Origin: Eulemur rufifrons
Lineage: Eukaryota > Chordata > Mammalia > Primates > Lemuridae
Reading direction: 5' to 3'
DNA: 64,000 nt
Assembly: GCF_041146395.1 (NCBI RefSeq)
Contig: NC_091006.1
Location: 9,554,001-9,618,000, forward strand
The stretch's first letter is position 1; each line of letters opens with the position of its first letter. Below are positions 1-12,093 of the stretch, in pieces. The notes beneath the pieces are model-generated. The model did no database searches. It was not told where the DNA came from and saw only the letters and a program-made list of their open reading frames with translations. Made by a program: the position numbers and the translations under genes.

Positions 1-22
1 TTCAAGAACCTGGTTGCAGTGG
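1..22 (+). CDS. ZNF227: ZNF227 KRAB-A exon, last 22 bases
   Basis: The window opens inside a KRAB-A exon. The first 22 bases read FKNLVAV plus one base of the next codon and stop at a GTGAGG splice donor starting at 23. This is the same end, in the same phase, as the complete KRAB-A exon of the paralogue at 24670-24796. The rest of the exon and all upstream exons and promoter lie outside the window. KRAB-A is the part of the domain that binds TRIM28, but its core residues cannot be judged here. Confidence 0.85.
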
Positions 23-211
23 GTGAGGACATGCACCATCTGACACTTAACTTGAACTCCTTTGAGAGTCCCTGTGTGCTCAGTTGTTCAATGCTTTGGA
101 CTTTTCGAAGTGGTTCCCTGCTTTTGAAGACAAAAGTTATTCTAATCCCTGGGATAACAGTGATAGATTTTTCTGGTATTTCTGCTCAGGCATAATTCTG
201 TCCTTTTAAAT

Positions 212-420
212 TGCTGGTTCTCAATCAGGGGTGATTTTGTCCCCAGAAGACATTTGGGAATGTCTAGAGACAGTTGGTTGTCACAACTGGGGGAGGGGTG
301 CTATTGGCATCTAATGGGTAGTTGCCAGGGATGCTACTAAATTCCTTACGATGCACAGGTCAGCCCCACAACAGACAATTAGCCAGTCCAAAACAGCAGA
401 GCCTCAGTTGAGAAACCCTG
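212..420 (+). mobile_element. MER5A-like hAT element in ZNF227 intron
   Basis: The stretch from 'ggttctcaatcaggggtg' to 'cagttgagaaaccctg' follows the MER5A non-autonomous hAT-Charlie consensus almost end to end, including the 'catctaatgggta' and 'gatgctactaaa' blocks. It lies in the intron between KRAB-A and KRAB-B. The matching ZNF233 intron lacks it. Confidence 0.8.
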
Positions 421-856
421 TTTAAATGAACTGTAAGTGGACAACTTCTATACTTTGTCTTTCGAAGTATGGTTGTGACCCATTGGTGGGTCATGAAGTC
501 AACTTAGTGCATTATATTGCTATTTTTTTTTCAATGAAATAGAATAAAATGGAAGGGATAGAAAATGTCAGAGTTCCTTATCAAGAACCATTCACATTAC
601 AAGAAAAACTGACCATTTTTCATTGAGTGGTGTCAGACACAGTGTTAGAAATGTAATGAAAACAGACATTGGCTAAAACTAATTGGATCTATATATATAC
701 ATGAACTAGGCCATGACCTAAATTTCTTATTGCAGTTCCTGATCCAAAAAATTCTCAAAATATCACTTTAGAGGTTCTGAGGATTATAGGATACAAACAA
801 AAATGTATTTTGGTTGTGTGTTCATCTTAAGTATATATATCTCTATCTTTTCATAG

Positions 857-952
857 GGCATCTTCCCTTCAAACCAGATATGGTTTCCCAGTTGGAAGTG
901 GAAGAAAAGCTTTGGATAATGGAAACAGAAACCCAAAGAAGTGGACATTCTG
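857..952 (+). CDS. ZNF227: ZNF227 KRAB-B exon
   Basis: A 96-bp exon lies between acceptor TTTTCATAG (ag at 855-856) and donor GTGAGAAC (gt at 953-954). With one base carried over from KRAB-A it reads GHLPFKPDMVSQLEVEEK and continues to the SGHS end. This is a standard KRAB-B box (PDMVSQLE, EEKLW), which strengthens repression by KRAB-A. The 96-bp length and phase match the ZNF233 KRAB-B exon at 25692-25787. The assignment to ZNF227 rests on the linked finger exon and on my memory of the human protein. Confidence 0.9.
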
Positions 953-1129
953 GTGAGAACCATGCAGCCGTTCCTTCAGGTACTAGCTAGTCTGCACCTT
1001 GCCATGTCTGTGATTACCACCCTTGTCCAAGTGCTGTCATCGCTTGCCTGGATTATGACAACAGCATCCACAGTGGTCTCCATGCTTCTTCCCTTGCACT
1101 CCTATAATCCATTCTCGACACAGTAGCCA

Positions 1130-1710
1130 GAGTGCTTCTTTGAAAAGCGCAAATAGATTATCCCATTCCTCTGCTCAGAACCCTCCACAGCCTTCCTTTC
1201 ACTCAAAGTTGTTCTACAAGACTGCAAGACCCTACCTGATCTGGTCTCCTCACCAAGTTTCTCTTTGATCTTGTATCCCTTTCCCTTCGCTTAGATCATC
1301 CTGGCCATCTTGGCTACCCATTTCCTATAGACACTGAGTTTCTCTGTTTCACGGCCTTTCACTAGCTCCATTCTCTGCCTTGGTGTAGAGTTTACCCTTC
1401 CTTACTCCACTCAAGTCATTAGTCAAATTTTATCTCATTCGAGAGGCCTTCTGTGTTTAAATTTACCACATTTATTTAAAATATCATCTTCCTTTCATTC
1501 TCCATCCCCTTAGCCTGTTTTGTTATCTAAGCACTGATCACCCCCTGACCTAAGAACATATTATATTTACTTGTTCATCATCTCTCTCTCCCCGTGGCAG
1601 TAGGAATTCTGGTGGTTTTGTTCACTGCTGTCTACTCATAGCCTCTGATGGGCCTTCCGCATATTAGGTGCTCAGTAAATACTTGTTGAATGAATGAATG
1701 AATGATTTAA
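1130..1710 (+). repeat. L2 LINE 3' end in ZNF227 intron
   Basis: The text follows an L2 3' end: 'cccattcctctgctcagaaccctcc', then 'agaggccttctgtgt', then 'ttttgttcactgctgt' and 'aggtgctcagtaaatacttgttgaatgaatgaatg'-type ending (split here by small changes). A homologous L2 sits at the same place in the ZNF233 intron (about 25950-26540), so it predates the gene duplication. Confidence 0.7.
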
Positions 1711-1729
1711 ATAATTATTCTTTCGAATA

Positions 1730-2440
1730 GGAATGAAGAAGCTCTCCTTATAGCTTCTCCTAACCTACGACACCTGCCTTTTCCATCCAGGAAGAGCACC
1801 TCATCTATATACCCAGCTAGCCTTTTCCTGCCCTCCATTCTCCTGCCCCTCGCAGCTTCCCTTTTCACTTCACTTTTTGTCCCCTTTCCTTTCTCTCCCC
1901 TTGTTTCCTTTCTCTTTAATTTGCATATTTCTCAGGCTTATCCATTTAGAAACTAAAAGTAAAAATTAGTTATTCCTACAGGATATAAATTTATATGCTC
2001 TCTCTCCACCCCAAAAATAAACCAAAGAGGCTTATCTGCTAACATGATAGACTAGGCCCTGAATTCTGTGAGTAGTTGAGGGATATAATCCATCTTCTTT
2101 GGTCCATCTCTCCTTTTTAGGTCTACATGCTGTCTCATGTTTGATGTCTTCAGGAGTGTTAGGAACTTGCCTCACTTTACTGGTTGCATTTTTATATGCA
2201 ACCTTAATCTTGGGAATTATCCTAAGTATCATCATTTTTCATTTTTGCATAATAGACAAAAATCTCTTTTAACAAATATGGTAGCATTTTCTGGCACCCT
2301 TTCTCAAAAGGTTTTTTTTTTTTTTTTTGACCTTTTATCATCAATATATTTCAGGATTTTGCAACCATACTCTATATAAAATAATATTTTAAAACATTCT
2401 TTATAGGTTAGGGGAGCACAAATTAAAGAGCTTGTTTTTA
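1730..2440. other. ZNF227 intron sequence shared with ZNF233
   Basis: No gene or clear mobile element is seen. Blocks of this intron align with about 26550-27030 of ZNF233, for example 'cttctcctaacct' with 'ctttccctaacct', 'ttctgtgagtagttgaggg' with 'tttgagagtagttgggggg', and 'cttgggaattat' with 'cctgggaattac'. It is retained paralogous intron sequence, not a coding region. Confidence 0.6.
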
Positions 2441-3090
2441 TAAAGATTCTTAAAAAAACTTACAGAGAATGGAGACAAGTTGATCTTACATTCCTGTTAC
2501 TCCTAGAGATAGCTCATAGGTTTAGAATACACTGGTGTGATTAATGGATTATTTTTTAACATTGTGTTCCAATGAATGTCTAACATAATCCTAATTTCTT
2601 AGACATCTTTGGATATGTAAAGATTCAAACCCACTAACCTTAGAAGATAAAAGCTATTCACAGTTATTAAAATGTATAACTACACTGTCAAAAATTATCA
2701 GTGCTAATATGGCAGGCATTACATTTCATCAGTTCCCCTGTAGCAATTTCAACTTGGCTTCTCATTGGTGAAAACAGCCTCATTCACACAGCCAACTTCC
2801 CCCTTTACCACTTTCCCTTCCCTCTAATACCTAAACAATTATGTAAGCTACATACAGTAGTTGTTTAGAAGTTTTTAATTGGACATTTCCAGAAGTCCAA
2901 AGGCACTAACATGCCTGTAGAGATGAGGAGACTTCTGATTAGGAAAAGAAAATTGCAGAATTTCTAAATCATTTTTCCTGTATAATTTGCATCCTAATGG
3001 TATTAATCTTTTCTGATAGCACAGGCAATGTGAGAAGCTGTTTATATGTTGCAATGACTTCTGACACTAAACATCAGAAGTTAGGCCACA
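2441..3090. other. Unassigned ZNF227 intron sequence
   Basis: AT-rich intron sequence with no convincing open frame, RNA gene or repeat that I can name. Confidence 0.4.
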
Positions 3091-3094
3091 CTAG

Positions 3095-3540
3095 GTTCCC
3101 CATAGGACCGCCCTCAACACCAGCTGTAAGTTTGAGGATTCCCAGATAATTTCGCTCACTTCTGACCAACTGGCTACAAATTTGGGGGTTCCTGTGATAA
3201 TAATCTGTTAGAATGACTCATAGAACTCAGGAAGGTGCTATATTTATAATTATAGTTTAATTATAGCAAAAAGGATACAAATTAGAACCAGCAAAAGGGA
3301 GAGATGCACAGAGTGAAATCTGGGAGGTTTCCCTGCTGCCTCCCTTTTATAAGGACTGTTGTGAGTACTTTGGGCTTATCTGGATCATCCGGGGTAATCC
3401 CCCTTCTCAAGACGCTTAATTTAATCATATCTGTGCAGTTCTCTTTGCCATGTACATTAACATATTCATAGTTCCAGGGTTCAGGATATGAACATCTTTG
3501 GGAAGGTCATTATTCAGCCTGCCATGTCCAGAAACGTGTG
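3095..3540. repeat. Degenerate LTR-type interspersed repeat
   Basis: The blocks 'catagaactcaggaaggtgc', 'cccttttataaggactgttg' and 'gccatgtacattaacatattc' resemble widespread old mammalian LTR (ERVL/MaLR-type) remnants. I cannot fix the family or its exact ends. Confidence 0.4.
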
Positions 3541-4392
3541 CATATCTGTTGACATTTTTTGAGCATTTATATTATTAGAATATAACCTTCCATTTAAGCA
3601 AATTAATTATTTGACTAAGGACTTGGTAACCCCCACCCCCCCAAACATTTTAAGCCAAGGTCTTTCATATATTCTTAACCACGACCCTCAATAAGAACTA
3701 TATTTTACATCCTGAGCATAGACCTGAAAGGAGTGAGAGAACAAGCAAGAGTCTCGGCTCTCTGGGAGAAAGCTTCCTACGCTGAATGTAGCTTTCCTTC
3801 CTTCTCTTCCTTTTCAGGGTTGGCTTTGGGAGTCTGCACTATGCCCTATTTCTTTCCTCTCTCAAGTTCTTCCTCGTACAAGATTAGCTTTCCTTTTTCT
3901 ACTCTTTGTACAAAGACCTGGATTTCTACCAGGTTTTAGAACAATGTATGTTGTTATTCCAACTGCTTCCCCTAACTTACTCTTGGAGGATAATTTCCAT
4001 CAGGACTTAAAATACTATTTTATGCCGACAGTCTGAACTTTTCTAACCTGATTAGGTAGTAGAATCCCTCTCGTCATACGCCAACTGAGGAAAAGGTAAG
4101 TGAGCTTTTAACTGATGTAGGTTGGAGTGTGGATTGTCTGTTGCCCTGCAGCCATTTCATTTCGAGCTTTTAGTTTTCATAGTAAATTGTTAGACTTATG
4201 ATTCTAAATAGGTCACATTTACATTTAGTGGGTAGGAGCCTGTTGACCCCACTCTTTGCTTATACCCAAAGAACAATGTGACTCTTCCCCTGATTTACTA
4301 AGGCCTTCTGCCATGGCCTAAGTGTGAAATCCTGATGTTTCTGAACAAAGCATTTACTTGTCACCTCTGAATATTGCTTTTTTTTTCCATAG
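3541..4392. other. ZNF227 intron up to the finger-exon acceptor
   Basis: No repeat or gene is recognised. The last 60 bases (from 'ctgaacaaagcatttacttg' to the acceptor TTTTTTTTTCCATAG, ag at 4391-4392) align with the end of the matching ZNF233 intron at about 29950-30010. Confidence 0.5.
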
Positions 4393-6515
4393 GCAGCAAG
4401 AATCAAAATAAGATGGAGACTTTTCGAAAATTTGCATTAAAATACCTTTCACATGAAGAGCTATCCTGCTGGCAAATCTGGAAACAAGTTGCACGTGAAT
4501 TAACCAGGTGTCTTCAGAGAAAGAGTTCCCACTTACTGCAAGGTGACTCCATTCAGGTTTCTGAAAATGTGAACACTATAATGAATCATAAAGGAGATAG
4601 CTCTACTTATATTGAAAATCAGGAGTTTTCAATCTTGAAAACCCAGGAGTCTCAGGTGAATACGTATCTGAATGAGTCACAGAATCAGAGTAGAGGTAAA
4701 CAAATCGATGTGAAAAATAACCCGCATGTATGTGAAGACTTCATGAAGAAGTCGCCATTTAGTGAGCATGTTAAAACTGACACAGAACAAAAATCCTACA
4801 AATGTAATGAATGTGGCAAGAGCACTAGTGATGGCTCCGATCAGCAATTACCCTTGGAGAAAACCCAGCCACGTGGTGAGTGTGGAAAGGACTTCAGTTG
4901 CAGCTCAGTGCTTCCCCTACGTCTGAACGTTCATATAGGAGAGAAATGCTTCAGTCCAAGCTCACGTCTGCAAACTCAGAGAATTCCCCCAGGAGAAAAA
5001 CCTGATAAATGTCATGAATCTGGTGATTGCTTCAGTAGCAGTTCTTTGCCATCTTATCAATCTAATCATACAGGAGAAAAGTCCTATAGGTGTGACAGTT
5101 GTGGCAAGGGATTCAGTAGTAGCACGGGTCTTATCATTCATTACAGAACTCATACTGGAGAGAAGCCTTATAAATGTGAGGAATGTGGTAAATGCTTTAG
5201 TCAAAGTTCAAATTTTCAATGCCATCAGAGAGTCCACACTGAAGAAAAACCATACAAATGTGAAGAGTGTGGGAAGGGCTTCGGTTGGAGTGTTAACCTC
5301 CGTGTCCATCAGAGGGTCCACAGGGGTGAGAAACCCTATAAATGTGAGGAGTGTGGGAAGGGCTTCACTCAGGCTGCACATTTTCACATTCATCAAAGAG
5401 TCCACACTGGGGAGAAACCCTACAAATGTGATGTGTGTGGGAAGGGCTTCAGTCACAATTCACCCTTAATCTGCCATCGGAGAGTCCACACTGGAGAGAA
5501 GCCATACAAATGTGAGGCATGTGGGAAAGGCTTTACCCGTAATACAGATCTTCACATCCATTTCAGAGTCCACACGGGAGAGAAGCCCTATAAATGTAAG
5601 GAGTGTGGCAAGGGCTTCAGTCAGGCTTCAAATCTTCAAGTCCATCAGAATGTCCACACTGGAGAGAAACGATTCAAATGTGAAACATGTGGGAAGGGTT
5701 TCAGTCAGTCCTCAAAGCTCCAAACCCATCAGAGAGTCCACACTGGAGAGAAGCCATATAAATGTGGTGTGTGTGGTAAGGACTTCAGTTACGGTTCAAA
5801 TCTTAAACTGCACCAAGTAATTCATACTGGAGAAAAACCATATAAATGTGAGGAGTGTGGGAAGGGCTTCAGTTGGAGATCAAATCTTTATGCTCATCAG
5901 CGAGTTCACTCAGGAGAAAAACCCTATAAATGTGAAGAGTGTGATAAAAGCTTCAGTCAGGCTATAGATTTTCGAGTACATCAGAGAGTCCATACTGGAG
6001 AGAAACCATACAAATGTAGTATATGTGGTAAGGGCTTCAGTCAGTCCTCTGGTCTTCAGTCCCATCAGAGAGTCCACACTGGGGAAAAGCCCTACAAATG
6101 TGACGTGTGCGGAAAGGGCTTTAGATACAGTTCACAGTTTATATACCATCAGAGAGGCCACACTGGAGAAAAACCTTACAAATGTGAGCAGTGTGGGAAA
6201 GGCTTTGGTAGGAACTTGAATCTTCGCCATCATCAGAGGGTCCACACTGGGGAGAAACCCCATATATGTGAGAAATGTGGTAAGGCCTTCAGTCTTCCCT
6301 CAAATCTTCGAGTCCATCTGGGTGTTCACGTCAGGGAGAAACTCTTTAAATGTGAAGAGTGTGGTAAGGGCTTCGGTCAGAGAGCACGTCTTCAAGTCCA
6401 TCAGAGAGTCCATACTGGAGAAAAACCATACAAATGTGATATATGTGATAAGGACTTCCAGCACCGTTCACGTCTTATATATCATCAGAAAGTCCATACT
6501 GGCAAAAAGCTTTAG
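4393..6515 (+). CDS. ZNF227: ZNF227 zinc-finger exon (spacer plus 17 C2H2 fingers)
   Basis: Terminal coding exon of a KRAB-C2H2 transcription factor. The acceptor AG at 4391-4392 puts the frame in phase with KRAB-B (G-SKNQNKMETF), so the true start is in an upstream exon. About 190 codons of spacer and decayed fingers are followed by 17 intact C2H2 fingers from about 5085 to 6495, joined by [12 protein letters not shown] linkers, ending VHTGKKL. Base-contact residues (-1,2,3,6) by finger: STGI, QSNC, WVNV, QAHI, HSPC, RTDI, QSNV, QSKT, YSNL, WSNA, QIDV, QSGS, YSQY, RLNH, LSNV, QARV, HSRY. Family proteins bind DNA in the nucleus and recruit TRIM28/SETDB1. Just before finger 1, three or four fingers have lost Cys or His ligands. 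The 707-residue exon product, spacer motifs and end match my memory of human ZNF227 (799 aa). The target sequence is unknown. Confidence 0.93.
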
Positions 6516-6890
6516 AAATGAGAAGTGTGTTATCAAATTTTGGCACAATGCCCATCTTCAAGTTTTTGGAGCTGGTGTTAAACCCTATGAAAGTATTGAG
6601 AGCGGAAGGGGATTCTTCAGACTCAGAATCTTTCTATAACAGAGCCATAATAAGAGGACTAGAACTCATTTAGGGGAGAAATACAGAGTGTGACCCTCAT
6701 GGTAAGATCCAATTAGAATAAATGATCGTCTGTCAATGTGAATATATTGCCTGAAGATAATGTGAGAAAGGATATTTGCCATATACTAACTGGTTTTTTG
6801 GTCAGGGAGGTTTTGGATTATTTTTCCTTTTCATTTTATATTTATGGTTACTATTTTTACTAAAGCTGTAAAGCTATAAAAATGAATAAA
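6516..6890 (+). other. ZNF227: ZNF227 3' UTR with two polyadenylation signals
   Basis: After the TAG stop the sequence keeps decayed finger-like coding sequence for about 120 bases ('gttaaaccctatgaaagtattgagag'-like, now out of frame), then becomes AT-rich. AATAAA hexamers occur at 6717-6722 and 6885-6890. Either could end the transcript; which is used cannot be told from sequence. Confidence 0.55.
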
Positions 6891-7009
6891 ATGACGGACT
6901 AAAAATTTCCTGTAGCTAAGGATTCATAATATTTGATGTGGTATATAGGGTTAAAATTAAGGACTAGATCTCCAGAGATGAATTTTTGATCTTCAGAAGT
7001 AAATTTGTA

Positions 7010-7255
7010 TCTGCCAGAGACATATATTATAAGAGGATGTTCAATGCATCGTTGTTTTAATAGCAAACATAGAAACAATCAGTTGGATTGCCAAAGTATT
7101 TTATGGTATACCAGTCTAATGGAACACTATGCAAACATCAAATGGGAAAAGATAAATTTTTGGTTATGGATATTGGAAGATGTTCAATATATTAACCTGG
7201 AAAAACATAAAACATATTTTTGTGTAATCTTATTTTTTAAAAAGCATAGATAAAT
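7010..7255 (+). mobile_element. L1 (ME-like) sense fragment
   Basis: 'ggtataccagtctaatggaacactatgc' and 'ttatggatattggaagatgttcaa' match the ORF2 end of old L1M elements in sense ('acaatggaatactatgc...'). It is short and diverged. Confidence 0.45.
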
Positions 7256-7309
7256 AGGTATTTCTAGTTATCTCTAAATAATGAAATTATGCTTCATATA
7301 TTTTTACAT

Positions 7310-8115
7310 TTCTTTAAACTTCTTATTTTGAAGTTTAAGACTTTCAGAAAAATGATAAAAATTATATAAAATCTCCCATATACCTTTTACCCAGATTCAC
7401 CAGTTAAAATGTTTATCATTCTCTCTAGATATATAAGTGTGTATATACACATGCACATACATATTGCTACCTGTGTATACATACACTTTTTTTTTTACCC
7501 ATGTGAGTATGTTACAGACATCTTTTCCCTGACACAAAATACTTAACTGTGTTCTCCCGATAAAAAGGGTATTTACTTATACAGATACAGTACAATATTC
7601 AGGAAAGTATCATATTGATATGTAACACTATGTGATCTACAGACCTTATTTAAATTTTGTCAATTGTCCCAATAATATATTTATTATATTATTTTTTCTG
7701 GGCTAGAGTCCAGTTAAGAATTACACATTCCTATAATCTGAATCACTACCTCATTCACTGTTTTTAATAACCTTGATATTTTTGACGTTATTTTGTAGAA
7801 TGTCTCTTAATTTGGATTTGCCTGAGGTTTCTTCATGATTGGATTTAAATGATGCATTTTTTGGCACGAGGACTCTAATGTTCCTTGGTGCATGATGTAA
7901 TGAAACATGTTTGTACCATTATAGGTGAGGTTAACTTGGATCACTTGTTTAGGGTAGGTGTGTGCTGGATTTTTTCATTGTGAAGTTACTGTTTTTCCCT
8001 TTTTAATTAATAATTTGTGGGGAGATAACCGTTTGGCTCTGTAAATAGCTTGTTTTTCAGCAAATTTTCTTCCATTAGTTTTAGCATTCTCTGCCAAGTC
8101 TGGCCTAAATCAGTT
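7310..8115 (-). mobile_element. L1ME-type 3' end, antisense
   Basis: The blocks 'cccatataccttttacccag', 'ctacagaccttatttaaatt', 'tcaattgtcccaataat' and 'gatcacttgtttagggtagg' follow the reverse complement of the 3' UTR of ancient L1ME elements in the right order. It is non-functional. Confidence 0.7.
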
Positions 8116-9110
8116 TTTGCTCTGATGGTTGCAAAAGGGTGACTTTCTACCTTCATCATTCCTCCAATATGTGTTAGTTTGTTCTACTCTTAGGGAAGCA
8201 TTTCCTTTCTGTCCTGTTTGCCCATCATGCATTTTTCATAAATTTGAGCATATCCTTACTCTCTGGCACAAAACGATGTTTCAGGCTTGTCTTGTACTCT
8301 CCCTGCCATCAACCCTTCCCCCCCCAAAAAAACAACAACAAATGGAATTTGCTGTTTGGGAACTCTGATTCCTCAGATTGGGAAATGGTACTTAGAAATC
8401 AAGATCTGAGTGATTGATAGTTATGAAGGGAAGTAGGAAGAATGAATTATGAGTTCATACTTTTACAACTCCAATTCATAAATCAACATCGTAGTGTTCT
8501 TTTCTAGTTATTTTCCTCCATTCCATGTTGCATCTTCATTCTCCAAGAATCAGAAATTTGTCTCCCAGTATCATTCATATATTTACTAGGGAATGTGGAC
8601 ATGAATCCAAGTAGAACTCGGAGGATCTGTCATTCAAGGAAGGAGAGAGTGGGAGTATTGGACAACGAATGCCAGAGGTGATTTTTGAATAGCATATTCT
8701 CCCAAACATTATAACTTTTTCCATTCTCAGGGCATCAGCCCAAATAAATTATCCCAGTAGGACCATGTAGAAAATTACCTGATAGAAAAACCCAAGGAGG
8801 TATATCCAGGTGAGAATTTTGCAGTCAGTGTTTCCTTGCAGATACTAGTACAGCTAATGTGAAGAACAGTTCCTTGTGAATTGTAGTTCGGGAGCTCTCC
8901 TACCCTGTGAGTGCAACTAATACCATTGATCAGCATTGCTTTACTTTATCTATTAATACCATTTACCTCTTATTCTCCACTTCTCAGAAAGAGCTTGGCA
9001 AACTTCTCAACTCATCAAGGACCACAGCCCTCCGTTGCTTTTTGAGAGTCCCCAAAGCGTTTTAGGAGAAACTAGTGTTAAAGAGACCATACCAGAATAT
9101 TGGTTACAAA
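8116..9110. other. Unassigned intergenic sequence
   Basis: No coding exon, RNA gene or repeat is recognised. The start may still belong to the preceding old L1. Confidence 0.4.
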
Positions 9111-9112
9111 GC

Positions 9113-9340
9113 AGTGTGGTGTAGTGGTTAGAGAGCAGACTCTGAAGTTAGACTTTCTTGTTTAGTTCAGCCATTTGCTAGTAGGGCAACTGCAGACAAG
9201 ATGCTTAACCTCTCTGTTCTTCACTTTGCTTGTGTCTTCCATGTTGGTAACAAAATCTCAGTTCTGTTACAAGGGTTAAAACTATATGCCTGGCACATAG
9301 TAAGAGCTGCACTGTGTTAACTATTATTTTCCATGTAGAC
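9113..9340 (+). repeat. MIR SINE
   Basis: 'gtgtagtggttagagagcagactctgaag' (a tRNA-like MIR head), 'cttaacctctctgttcttcact' and 'cctggcacatagtaagagctgc' follow the MIR consensus in order. The tRNA resemblance at its head is the MIR promoter, not a tRNA gene. Confidence 0.8.
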
Positions 9341-9377
9341 TTCACTACTATATTTATATTATTGTAAATTTCTAAGC

Positions 9378-9557
9378 CAGGGATCAGTAAACTATAGCCT
9401 GCTGGCCAAATCTGGCCTGTATCTTATTTTTGTATGGCCTAAGAGATTTTACATTTTTAAAGAGTTGTAAGAAAAAAAAAGCAAAGAGGGACCTTATGTG
9501 GCTCACAAAACCTAAAACATAGTGTCTGGTGCTTTATAGGAATTTTGCCATCCCCTG
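9378..9557 (+). mobile_element. Non-autonomous hAT-Charlie element
   Basis: The element begins CAGGGATCAGTAAACT and ends GCCATCCCCTG, imperfect terminal inverted repeats typical of hAT elements with a 'ctggccaaatctggcc' interior. It is flanked by near-identical 8-bp sequences (TTCTAAGC at 9370-9377 and GTGTAAGC at 9558-9565), as expected for a hAT target-site duplication. Confidence 0.75.
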
Positions 9558-9559
9558 GT

Positions 9560-10524
9560 GTAAGCAAACTTCAGTTTCTTGGAAGCCCTTTCTTCTGAGA
9601 TACATACATAATATGTGATATAAAGATATGTGCTATCTCAACACTTCCTAAAATGCTTTAGGTTTAAAAAAGTTACATCAGAAAACACAACCACATTTTT
9701 TATAGAAAATTCTGACCATATACAAAGCAATGTGTTACATGTCAATGTGTAGCTAATCTGCTATGAATGATGTTACTTATTTCTCCACTTTTGCCTGTAA
9801 GAAGATTTTGGTTTTACAGGGTTAAATACCTTCTTCCCCAAGTCAGTAGGTGGTAAATAGCACAAGGAGAGTGTGAATTCAGGTCTGACTGACTTAGAGC
9901 TACTCTTAAATCCCATCTGCATGAATTAAATTGCAAGGCCAGAACCGCCAGACTTGCATTCTGTAGAGCACACATCCTGTCCCACGTGAACAAAGCACAA
10001 AGGCAGCAATGGAAAATCCATAGAAAAATACAAAATTTACCTAGGAAGCTTTTTGTCCCATTTCCGCTCGGGCTTTTCCTATAATAAGTCAATAATCTAA
10101 GGGGTACGTTTTGTATTTCCTAGGTTACATTTCTGACCTCGTTGATGTCATTAATTTTCAAACCTTCGTTATTTTTGTTCTTAATTTTTGTTTAGCACAC
10201 ATCTCAAACACAATTTCAAACTTTTTGTTTGATGACTGACAAGCCAATTCTGAAAACTGACTCAAACTTTGAAAAAGAATAGCCATGTTTGAAGCGTTAG
10301 CCTAGCAGTTGTAAACTAACTGAATATACTTCTTCCAACTTTGTAATTTTGCAGTCCACTTGAGGAAAGATTCCCTTCCAGAAGGACTTATCTAAAACTC
10401 TTTACTTGATACTTTCCCCACAAAATCAGGTTTCTTTAAAAATAGGCAGCTCTTAGGGTAGCCAGCTGTGTGAAAATTCTAAGTTGCTAAACCTTTTAGC
10501 AATTTGGACCCATATTTCTCCTCT
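9560..10524. repeat. Unassigned intergenic sequence with MIR piece and local duplicate
   Basis: 9835-9920 looks like an antisense MIR fragment ('cccaagtcagtaggtggtaaat'). About 9998-10350 aligns in direct orientation with 14530-14825 plus 15177-15225. The shared blocks include 'tggaaaatc', 'atttacctag', 'tttttgtc', 'tgatgtcattaat', 'gccaattc' and 'tgaatatacttctt'. I do not recognise a known repeat family for the shared segment. Confidence 0.5.
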
Positions 10525-10629
10525 TTGCCCCCCATTTAAGTTTTGGGGTATAATTGACATATAATAAGCTGTACATATTTGAAGTGTTCAATTTTTAAAG
10601 TTTGACATAAGTATGCATTCTTCTTCTTC

Positions 10630-11402
<773 letters not shown>

Positions 11403-11608
11403 TGTATGTGTTCTTGAGACCATCACCACAATCAAGATAATGAACATATTCATCATTCCCCAAAGTCACCTCATATTTCCTTTTAATCTCTCCATTCTGC
11501 TCTGCCCCCATCCGCAAGCAACCACTGATCTGCTTTCTGTCACTGTAGATGAGTTTGTATTTTCTACAGTTCTAACAAATGAAACCATGCAGCATATACT
11601 TTTTTTCC

Positions 11609-12093
11609 TGTTACGAAGGGACCAAATCTGCAGGTGGCAGGTGTAGGCCAAGAGGGTGGCTCCCAGGGGCAGAGAAGCCGGGGGCCAATCAGGGAAAGGT
11701 ACTGCAGGAAAATGCAGCTAACGAAAAACCAGGAATCTGATTTGAGGTTTATACACCTCTGGATCATAAGCGGATGCAATCTTAGAAAAACACCTGTCAG
11801 TCATATGTAATAATCATTTGGTAATATCCCACACCTCCCGTAAGCCTTCCCCCAGACAAGGCCAATAAAAGGAGACCACTTGGGAGTCCTCAACATCTTT
11901 CTCCACTTGTGGAGACCGACCCGTTCCTCCCTCTGAAACATACTCTCATTTTGTATAGCTTCCTTCTTTTCTGCAGTAAAAGCTGTTTGTGTGGAATTGC
12001 TTCCTGTTCCCTCAACACCAGCCTGCTTGCAATTCTTCCAAGCAAGGAGCCAAAGAACCAGGACAGTCTTCCACTAAGAGGCCAGACCTGACA
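11609..12093 (+). mobile_element. Probable solo ERV LTR
   Basis: A 485-bp insert begins TGTTACGAAGG and ends CCAGACCTGACA, giving TG...CA ends. It contains 'ccaataaaaggagacc' as a TATA-like element and 'ctgcagtaaaagctgtttgtgtgg' near the expected polyadenylation region, in LTR order. The antisense L1 text stops just before it and resumes just after it. I see no clean target-site duplication and cannot name the family; class I ERV is likely. Confidence 0.5.

Noticed and set aside
941..1126. Open frame continuing from the ZNF227 KRAB-B exon
   Set aside because: It starts across the donor splice site and runs into intron and L2; the GTGAGAAC donor and exon phase show the exon ends at 952.
5085..6495. 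Regular 84-bp repeats that could look like a CRISPR or satellite array
   Set aside because: They are C2H2 finger codons with conserved linkers in one open frame.
9113..9190. tRNA-like sequence
   Set aside because: It is the tRNA-derived head of a MIR element and does not form a complete cloverleaf.
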